DNA of 15,160 nt from CAYLOC01 sp964385195 (GTDB lineage: Bacteria; Actinomycetota; Actinomycetes; Propionibacteriales; Nocardioidaceae), in contig CAYLOC010000060.1 in NCBI GenBank assembly GCA_964385195.1, forward strand, positions 1-15,160, in the 5' to 3' direction. Position numbers and translations under genes: made by a program. Under the pieces are notes generated by a model. The model made no database searches, was not told the DNA's origin, and saw only the letters and a program-made list of their open reading frames with translations. Shown here piece after piece: positions 7,079 through 12,037 of this stretch (positions are counted from its first letter, which is position 1; the number at the start of each line of letters is the position of its first letter).

Positions 7079-7123
7079 CGTCCTGCAGGGCGCGTGCGGG
7101 GGCGCGCGGGGTGCAGGACGTTA
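7076..7123. terminator. Bidirectional terminator-like inverted repeat spanning both stop codons
   Basis: TAACGTCCTGCA (7076-7087) and TGCAGGACGTTA (7112-7123) are perfect 12-bp inverted arms. The 24-nt interior is GC-rich and can itself pair through CGCG. The left arm begins with the TAA stop of the M16 gene, and the right arm ends with the complement of the TAA stop of pgm. There is no T tract, so this would be an actinobacterial I-shaped terminator acting in both directions. Confidence 0.75.
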
Positions 7124-8749
7124 GGTCAGGGCGGCGTCGACGAGCGCCTGCGCGTCCGCCTGCACCTGCGCAAGGTGGTCCGCGCCGCGGAACGACTCGG
7201 CGTACACCTTGTAGACGTCCTCGGTGCCCGACGGGCGGGCGGCGAACCAGGCCGACTCGGTGCAGACCTTGACCCCGCCGATGGGTGCGCCGTTTCCCGG
7301 GGCCTCGGTGAGTACGGCGGTGACCGGCTCCCCCGCGACGGACCGTGCGGTGACGTCGCGGGCACTGAGCCGCTTCAGCGCGGCCTTCTGCTCCCGGGTG
7401 GCCGGGGCGTCGGTACGTGCGTAGGCGGGGTCGCCGTGCCGGGCGGTGAGCCCGCGGTAGCGCTGGCTGGGGGTCTGGCCGGTGACCGCGAGGATCTCGC
7501 TGGCCAGCAGGGCCAGGACGATGCCGTCCTTGTCGGTCGTCCACGTGCCGCCGTCGCGCCGGAGCAGCGAGGCGCCGGCGGACTCCTCGCCGCCGAACCC
7601 GATGCTGCCGTCCAGCAGGCCTGGCACGAACCACTTGAACCCCACCGGGACCTCCAGCAGCCGGTGCCCGGCCGCGGCGGCGACCCGGTCCAGCATCGAG
7701 GAGCTGACCAGCGTCTTGCCGACGGCGGCGTCGGCCCCCCACCCGTCGCGTCGAGAGAACAGGTAGTCGACGGCGACGGCGAGGAAGTGGTTGGGGTTCA
7801 CCAGCCCACCATCCGGGGTGACGATCCCGTGCCGGTCGGCGTCGGCGTCGTTGCCGGTGGCGATGTCGTACCGGTCCCGGGCCTGGATCAGCGAGGCCAT
7901 CGCCGCCGGGGAGGAGCAGTCCATCCGGATCTTGCCGTCAGTGTCCAGCGTCATGAACCGCCAGGTCGGGTCGACCCGGTCGTTGACCACGGTCAGGTCC
8001 AGCCGGTGCCGGTCGGCGATCGCCGCCCAGTAGTCCACCGAGGCTCCCCCGAGCGGGTCCGCGCCGATCCGCACCCCGGCAGACCGGATCGCGTCCAGGT
8101 CGACCACGGCGGGCAGGTCGTCGACGTAGGCGGCAAGGAAGTCGTACGTCGACAGCCGGTCGCGGACGGTGGCCGAGCCGTCCCGTCGTACCCCGGTCAG
8201 TCCCTGCTTGAGCAGCTCGTTCGCGCGGTCGGCGATCGCGGAGGTGACGTCGGTGTCGGCCGGCCCGCCGTTGGGCGGGTTGTACTTGAAGCCGCCGTCG
8301 CGGGGCGGGTTGTGTGACGGTGTCACCACGATGCCGTCGGCGCGCGGGCCGGGCTCCGCATTCGCGCGCAGGATGGCGTGTGAGACCGCCGGCGTCGGGG
8401 TCCACCGGCCGCGCGCGTCGACCCGTACGTCGATGCCGTTGGCGACCAGCACCTCCACCGCGGTCTGCCACGCCGGGTCCGACAGCGCATGGGTGTCCTT
8501 GCCCAGGAACAACGGGCCGGTAGAGCCCTGGTTTGCGCGGTACTCGCAGATCGCCTGGGTGGTGGCGGCAATGTGGGCGTCGTTGAACGCGCGGTCGAGG
8601 CTGGAGCCGCGGTGTCCCGACGTACCGAAGACCACCCGCTGGGCCGGATCCGCGGGGTCCGGTGTCAGGTCGTAGTAGGCGGCGACGACCGCATCGGGAT
8701 CGATGAGGTCCTCGGGCAGTGCGGGGGTGCCGGCGCGTTCGTGTGCCAT
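7121..8749 (-). CDS. pgm: Phosphoglucomutase (alpha-D-glucose phosphate-specific)
   Basis: This 542-residue enzyme interconverts glucose-1-phosphate and glucose-6-phosphate, feeding glycogen, trehalose and UDP-glucose synthesis. The full domain set is visible: an N-terminal VFGTSGHRG, the phosphoserine loop VTPSHNPP (S145), the metal loop DADADR (301-306), the sugar-specificity loop GFGGEESAG (384-392) and the phosphate-binding ARPSGTEDVYKVYAE (504-518). Length and motifs match the bacterial Pgm subfamily of about 546 residues rather than phosphomannomutases. ATG 8749 is chosen because homology begins soon after; the ribosome site is weak (GAAG). It is divergent from the SDR gene at 8884 and convergent with the M16 operon. 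Confidence 0.95.
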   Translation of the reverse strand: MAHERAGTPALPEDLIDPDAVVAAYYDLTPDPADPAQRVVFGTSGHRGSSLDRAFNDAHIAATTQAICEYRANQGSTGPLFLGKDTHALSDPAWQTAVEVLVANGIDVRVDARGRWTPTPAVSHAILRANAEPGPRADGIVVTPSHNPPRDGGFKYNPPNGGPADTDVTSAIADRANELLKQGLTGVRRDGSATVRDRLSTYDFLAAYVDDLPAVVDLDAIRSAGVRIGADPLGGASVDYWAAIADRHRLDLTVVNDRVDPTWRFMTLDTDGKIRMDCSSPAAMASLIQARDRYDIATGNDADADRHGIVTPDGGLVNPNHFLAVAVDYLFSRRDGWGADAAVGKTLVSSSMLDRVAAAAGHRLLEVPVGFKWFVPGLLDGSIGFGGEESAGASLLRRDGGTWTTDKDGIVLALLASEILAVTGQTPSQRYRGLTARHGDPAYARTDAPATREQKAALKRLSARDVTARSVAGEPVTAVLTEAPGNGAPIGGVKVCTESAWFAARPSGTEDVYKVYAESFRGADHLAQVQADAQALVDAALT

Positions 8750-8840
8750 GACCGCATCTTCGCCGACCGGTCCCCTCGCTGCCACCGCCGGGTCGGCTGA
8801 ACGGACTCCGGGGCCCGGTCGCCGGAGTCGTCTCACTTTC

Positions 8841-8870
8841 TGATACGTGTCTGTTATCGTCTTGTTATCG
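8841..8870 (+). promoter_or_regulatory. Three 11-bp-spaced TGNTANCG repeats before the SDR gene
   Basis: TGATACGT (8841), TGTTATCG (8852) and TGTTATCG (8863) begin exactly 11 bp apart, one helical turn. GATA at 8842-8845 and TATC at 8855-8858 also make a short inverted repeat. The block lies just upstream of the ribosome site GGAGGG (8870-8875) and could be an activator or repressor array; TATCGT (8855-8860) may double as a -10 box. Confidence 0.4.
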
Positions 8871-8883
8871 GAGGGTTCAACTT

Positions 8884-9786
8884 GTGAAGGTTTTCGTTAC
8901 CGGGGCCACGGGTGTGCTCGGTCGGCACACCGTGCGCGCTCTCCTCGCCGACGGCCACGAGGTCACCGGTCTGGCGCGCACCCCGGACAAGGCGCGGCAT
9001 CTGGAGGCTGCCGGCGCCGCGGCAGCGACGGTTCACCTGTTCGACGGTGACGCTCTTGCCGACGCGTTGGTGGGTTACGACGCGGTCTGCAACCTCGTCA
9101 CCCATATCCCGGTCGGCGTGACCGGCATGCGGCACGGAGCGTGGCGGGTCAACGACCGGCTCCGTACCGAGGGGTCGAAGATCGTCGCCGAGGCTGCTCG
9201 TCGCGCCGGTGTGAGGCACCTGGTGCAGGAGAGCGTCTCGGCGATGTACGCCGATGCCGGCGAGGAGTGGATCACCGAGTCCAGCCCCCTGATGGTCACC
9301 CGGCCGCTGGAACCCTCCGCGGTGGCGGAGGCCAATGCCGCCGGATTCGCCGGATGCTCGCGCTCATCGGTGATCCTGCGGTTCGGCAGCCTCGTCGGTG
9401 ACGACGCGATGACGCAGTGGCTGGTGGCCCGGGCCCGGGCCGGGCGGGCGATCGGGTTCGGCGCGGGAGAGGTGTGGACCCATGTCGTCCACCCCATGGA
9501 TGCCGGTACGGCGGTGGCAGCGGCCCTGCATGCGCCGCAGGGAACCTACAACGTCGGGGCCCCTCCGGTCCGGCGGCGCGAGCTGCTGCGGGTGTTCGGG
9601 GCGGTCGCGGACCGGGAGTCGGTGCGCTACATGCCGGCGCTGCTGGTCAGGCTGGCGGGGGAGCGGCTGGAGCCGTTGACCCGCTCTCACCGGGTGTCCT
9701 CGGACCTGCTGCATGACGTGACGGGATGGAAACCGGTCCACCAGGTGTTTGACGAGTCATGGATCAACGCGACGACCGCCGCCTGA
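8884..9786 (+). CDS. NAD(P)-binding atypical short-chain dehydrogenase / epimerase-like protein
   Basis: This 300-residue extended/atypical SDR opens with MKVFVTGATGVLGRH, whose GxxGxxG (G7, G10, G13) binds the dinucleotide. Later stretches NLVTHIPVG, LVQESVSAMYADAG and VILRFGSLVGDD, and the late GTYNVGAPPVRRRELL, follow the NAD-dependent epimerase pattern. The usual active-site YxxxK is absent: the aligned segment reads EPSAVAEANAAGF. It may bind a cofactor without classical catalysis, or use other residues. GTG 8884 has GGAGGG 8 nt upstream, which fixes the start. The upstream repeats suggest dedicated regulation. Its 3' end overlaps the start of the next ORF by 28 nt. The substrate is unknown. 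Confidence 0.86.
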   Translation: MKVFVTGATGVLGRHTVRALLADGHEVTGLARTPDKARHLEAAGAAAATVHLFDGDALADALVGYDAVCNLVTHIPVGVTGMRHGAWRVNDRLRTEGSKIVAEAARRAGVRHLVQESVSAMYADAGEEWITESSPLMVTRPLEPSAVAEANAAGFAGCSRSSVILRFGSLVGDDAMTQWLVARARAGRAIGFGAGEVWTHVVHPMDAGTAVAAALHAPQGTYNVGAPPVRRRELLRVFGAVADRESVRYMPALLVRLAGERLEPLTRSHRVSSDLLHDVTGWKPVHQVFDESWINATTAA

Positions 9787-9962
9787 CGAGGTCGTCACCG
9801 CCCGAGGCGGCCGACGCTGCCGCGCGCCGACGCCGCCTGGCCGAGGTCTTCGGTGAGGTACTTCCCGACCACGCCGAGGACGACCGGTCCGAGCCAGGGG
9901 AGCGGCGGAGCGACGAGGAGTACCTCCGCGACCGTCCCCCGCACCACCTTCCCCGCGACTGA
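9759..9962 (+). CDS. Small charged conserved-type protein, 67 aa, hypothetical
   Basis: The core RRRRLAEVFGEVLPDHAEDD followed by SDEEYLRDRPPHH resembles small actinobacterial proteins of about 60-100 residues that pair an RLAEVFG-VLP segment with a C-terminal PPHH. I recall that pattern from unnamed proteins and know no function. It is Arg-rich at the N-terminus, acidic in the middle and has no membrane segment. The start ATG 9759 lies inside the SDR gene, 28 nt before that gene ends, which suggests coupled translation; the ribosome site is weak (AGGTG, further away than usual). It might be missed by gene callers because of its size. Confidence 0.66.
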   Translation: MDQRDDRRLTRSSPPEAADAAARRRRLAEVFGEVLPDHAEDDRSEPGERRSDEEYLRDRPPHHLPRD

Positions 9963-10003
9963 TCTCGCCCCCCGGCGCCGTTCCTGACCGGGCCTCGGCT
10001 GCT

Positions 10004-10067
10004 GCGTTTGCCTTGTAGACGGGGCAAACGCGCCGTTTACAAGGCAAATTCTCCTTGTATACGGTGC
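10004..10067. repeat. Triple 19-bp motif with alternative stems; possible operator/promoter cluster
   Basis: Consensus TTTGCCTTGTANACGGNGC occurs at 10007-10025 (plus), 10030-10048 (minus) and 10049-10067 (plus, two further mismatches). Copies 1 and 2 form a 16-bp stem (10007-10022 with 10033-10048) whose only non-Watson-Crick pair is G-U. A second, mutually exclusive 9-bp stem pairs GCGTTTGCC (10004-10012) with GGCAAACGC (10023-10031). On the plus strand TTTACA (10036-10041) and TATACG (10058-10063), 16 nt apart, look like a promoter covered by copies 2 and 3. The block is AT-richer than its surroundings. It lies between convergent genes, so it is not the upstream region of either. Confidence 0.6.
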
Positions 10068-10105
10068 ATCTGCCTCGCCTACCCCCCTACCGGCTCGGCG
10101 CTCCG

Positions 10106-10124
10106 CCGGTCCGTGCGGGACCGG
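10106..10124. terminator. Hairpin, possible bidirectional terminator
   Basis: CCGGTCC-GTGCG-GGACCGG is a perfect 7-bp GC-rich stem with a 5-nt loop, between the convergent 67-aa gene and mscL. It has no T tract. It could end transcription from either side, or end a short RNA from the promoter-like sequence at 10036-10063. Confidence 0.45.
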
Positions 10125-10146
10125 GTCGGGGGTGTTACCCGCGGTA

Positions 10147-10159
10147 CCGGCTAAGCCGG
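10147..10159. terminator. Short hairpin directly after mscL stop
   Basis: CCGGC-TAA-GCCGG, a 5-bp stem with a 3-nt loop, starts 2 nt beyond the mscL stop codon at 10161-10163. It is weak alone and may work with the 10106-10124 hairpin. Confidence 0.3.
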
Positions 10160-10160
10160 G

Positions 10161-10604
10161 CTAGCCAGCAGTGGCGGAGGCCGGAGCCGGGGGCTGGTCA
10201 GTGCCGCAGTACTTGCACTTCGTGGCCTCTTCGGGGATGTCGGCGGACAGGCAGGCCGGGCAGGTCTTGACCGGCGCCGGCGGACCGAACACCGTCTTGC
10301 CCCTGCGCGCCATCATCGACCGGTATGGCACCACGATCAGGAAGTAGACAACGGCGACGAAGATGATGAAGTAGATGACCGCGGCGATGAACGCACCCAG
10401 GTTCAGGAACGTGCTTTCTGCGCCGTCCTTGAGGAACCAGCCGAGGCCCGGCCCCTTTCCACCTGTCGCGAGCGCCAGGATCGGGTTGATGATGTTGGTG
10501 GTGAACGCACTGATCAACCCGCTGAAGGCCAGCGCGACAACCAACCCGACCGCAACGATGATGAGATCGCCCTGCAACAGGAACGTCTTGAATCCTTTGA
10601 GCAT
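10161..10604 (-). CDS. mscL: MscL-type mechanosensitive channel with C-terminal zinc ribbon
   Basis: This 147-residue protein is a membrane pore that opens under high membrane tension to release solutes on osmotic downshock. The N-terminus MLKGFKTFLLQGD and the first transmembrane helix (about 13-45, ending NIINPILAL) match MscL, and the second helix is at about 68-93 (NLGAFIAAVIYFIIFVAVVYFLIV). A basic stretch follows. The C-terminus is not the usual helical bundle but a zinc ribbon, CPAC (115-118) and CKYC (130-133), with an Ala/Pro tail. The ribbon should be cytoplasmic. The start has AGGAG at good spacing, preceding ATG 10604. It lies 179 nt after the SAF gene and may have its own promoter. 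Confidence 0.92.
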   Translation of the reverse strand: MLKGFKTFLLQGDLIIVAVGLVVALAFSGLISAFTTNIINPILALATGGKGPGLGWFLKDGAESTFLNLGAFIAAVIYFIIFVAVVYFLIVVPYRSMMARRGKTVFGPPAPVKTCPACLSADIPEEATKCKYCGTDQPPAPASATAG

Positions 10605-10783
10605 GACCCACTCCTCGACCGAAAGGGGACACTCCCGCGGGTACGGCGATCACCGACACCTACCCACCGAGCGCCAGGCTCGGCATGCAAGCAACAGCGG
10701 ACCGCGGACCCCGGTCGCGTCTTTCGGCAGACAGGATACGGACGCACCGCCTGAACGGACGGGATTTTGGCCGCCTCGGCGCG

Positions 10784-11422
10784 TCAGGACTGCTGCCGCA
10801 GCGCGATGCTGACCGCCCCCTGGGCACCGGCCTGGGTGAGCGGTCCCGCATCCGCTGCAGGCACCGCCACGACCACGACCGCATCGTGACCCCCCGTACG
10901 TCCCTTGGCGGGCTGGGGGAGTGCGATGACCGGGGCGTTCGCCGCCAGCTTCGTCACCTGCTGTTGCCCGTCACGGTGGTCCGTAGCGTAGAGGTCCACG
11001 CGGTCGCCGACGTGCAGCAGGCTCACCATGACGGCGTCGCTCGCTCGGACCGGGACCGCGACCAGGCCCTCGCCGTACCCGTCGATGAGCGAGTCGCTGA
11101 ACAAGCGTCGGTCGGTGAACGGCTCGCCACCGCGCATGGGCGCGGCCACGTGCCGTCCCACCAGTGACTCCCGCCGCGACAGTGCATGCCGGGGCACCAG
11201 GTCGGCGGGCAGGTGTACGACGGAGAGGTCGGCTGCTGCCAGGACGCTGCCTGCAGTGAGGTCGTGCGCGGCCACCACCACCGGCGAGCGGTGTGGCTGA
11301 TCGGGGCTGACGGCACCGATCGTGACCAGGACGCACGCAGCCGCCAGGACGGACGCTAACAGGCGGCGGTGGCGCAGATAGAGGCGTCGCGCGTCGGCGC
11401 GGGTGCGAGGGAGTGCGGGCAT
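10784..11422 (-). CDS. SAF-domain protein, CpaB/RcpC-like
   Basis: This 212-residue protein has a basic N-terminus (RTRADARRLYLRHRR), one transmembrane helix at about 21-38 (LLASVLAAACVLVTIGAV) and then an extracytoplasmic SAF domain at about 47-110: VVVAAHDLTAGSVLAAADLSVVHLP, with the family's L-xx-G-xx-L-xxx-DL pattern, then LVGRHVAAPMRGGEP. The CpaB/RcpC family is linked to Flp/Tad pilus assembly, but no other Tad gene is here, so the role is open. ATG 11422 lies 6 nt after TACCGT, which suggests a leaderless mRNA with its own promoter, although the gene also follows the FmdB gene on the same strand at 69 nt. Confidence 0.85.
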   Translation of the reverse strand: MPALPRTRADARRLYLRHRRLLASVLAAACVLVTIGAVSPDQPHRSPVVVAAHDLTAGSVLAAADLSVVHLPADLVPRHALSRRESLVGRHVAAPMRGGEPFTDRRLFSDSLIDGYGEGLVAVPVRASDAVMVSLLHVGDRVDLYATDHRDGQQQVTKLAANAPVIALPQPAKGRTGGHDAVVVVAVPAADAGPLTQAGAQGAVSIALRQQS

Positions 11423-11428
11423 CCGCCT

Positions 11429-11434
11429 ACGGTA
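11429..11434 (-). promoter_or_regulatory. -10 box for leaderless SAF gene
   Basis: On the minus strand TACCGT is followed by 6 nt and ATG 11422, with no ribosome site. No convincing -35 is visible. Confidence 0.45.
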
Positions 11435-11461
11435 GGGACAACCACACCGTGTCCGTGGCGG

Positions 11462-11470
11462 TTATCCACA
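11462..11470 (+). promoter_or_regulatory. Perfect DnaA-box sequence TTATCCACA
   Basis: TTATCCACA equals the E. coli consensus DnaA box; actinobacterial boxes more often read TTGTCCACA. It sits between the FmdB and SAF genes. I see no cluster around it, so it is not an origin; a single site could titrate DnaA, regulate the SAF gene, or be chance. Confidence 0.35.
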
Positions 11471-11491
11471 GGCGAAGGGTCAGCGCGGAAA

Positions 11492-11872
11492 TCAGGAACC
11501 GGCGGCTGCCTTCTGCGACGACGAGGACGAGGACGTGGACTTCGACCCACTGTCACTACCACTACTGCCCGATGTGCTGTCCGAGCCGGAGGAGGACGTC
11601 GCCTTCTCCGTTGACGATGAGGTTGAGTCCTTGGACGTGCCGTTGTGGTCCTTGTGGCCGTTGGAAGCGCTGCTGTGCTGCCCGCCGTTGGCCGAAGCGC
11701 GGCTGTCGGTGCGGTAGAAGCCGGACCCCTTGAACACGACGCCGACCGGGCTCAGGACCTTGCGCAGCCGCCCCTCACACGTCGGGCAGACCGTCAACGC
11801 ATCGTCGGTGAAACTCTGACGCACCTCCAACGGTTCTCCGCAGGCGGTGCACACGTACTGGTAGACAGGCAC
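11492..11872 (-). CDS. FmdB-family zinc ribbon protein; likely Ruc-type redox-regulated chaperone (Rv0991c homologue)
   Basis: A 126-residue protein. The N-terminal zinc ribbon has CTAC (8-11) and CPTC (29-32), followed by GRLRKVLSPVGVVFKGSGFYRTDSR, the signature of FmdB-type proteins. Residues about 60-126 are a Ser/Thr/Gly/Lys low-complexity, probably disordered tail. The M. tuberculosis counterpart Rv0991c (Ruc) has the same plan and is a chaperone activated when its zinc cysteines are oxidised; it is in the HrcA heat-shock regulon. The CIRCE element upstream supports the same control here. GTG 11872 has GAGGAG 5 nt upstream. Assignment to Ruc is by architecture, regulation and neighbourhood (5-FCL and mscL nearby), not by alignment. 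Confidence 0.92.
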   Translation of the reverse strand: MPVYQYVCTACGEPLEVRQSFTDDALTVCPTCEGRLRKVLSPVGVVFKGSGFYRTDSRASANGGQHSSASNGHKDHNGTSKDSTSSSTEKATSSSGSDSTSGSSGSDSGSKSTSSSSSSQKAAAGS

Positions 11873-11892
11873 GGACGCTCCTCACTTCCGCA

Positions 11893-11919
11893 TTAGCACT
11901 CCCACGATGAGACTGCTAA
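11893..11919. promoter_or_regulatory. CIRCE element (HrcA operator)
   Basis: TTAGCACTC, 9 nt, then GACTGCTAA. This equals the CIRCE consensus TTAGCACTC-N9-GAGTGCTAA with one mismatch in the right arm. It lies 20 nt upstream of the FmdB-type start codon, at the predicted transcription start, so HrcA should repress this gene at normal temperature. Confidence 0.88.
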
Positions 11920-11927
11920 CCGCCTCC

Positions 11928-11956
11928 ATTGTGCGTCACGCCCGCCGTCGACGCAA
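11928..11956 (-). promoter_or_regulatory. Predicted promoter of the FmdB/Ruc gene
   Basis: On the minus strand TTGCGT (11956-11951), 17 nt, then CACAAT (11933-11928). The start would fall at about 11921, at the edge of the CIRCE element, the usual geometry for HrcA repression. Confidence 0.5.
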
Positions 11957-12037
11957 AAGCGGCACGCCACCGGTGTTCGGCCACTGTGACCGGCGCGGTC
12001 GCATGGGCTACCGGTGAGGGACCGCTCGTAGGACACA

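Noticed and set aside
7094..8317. Plus-strand open frame of 407 codons opposite pgm
   Set aside because: Pgm on the minus strand has every family motif; this frame is a shadow rich in Gly/Val/Arg repeats.
10055..10270. Plus-strand ORF of 71 codons starting in the triple motif
   Set aside because: It runs antisense into the mscL zinc-ribbon coding region, has no ribosome site, and has Pro/Arg-rich shadow composition.
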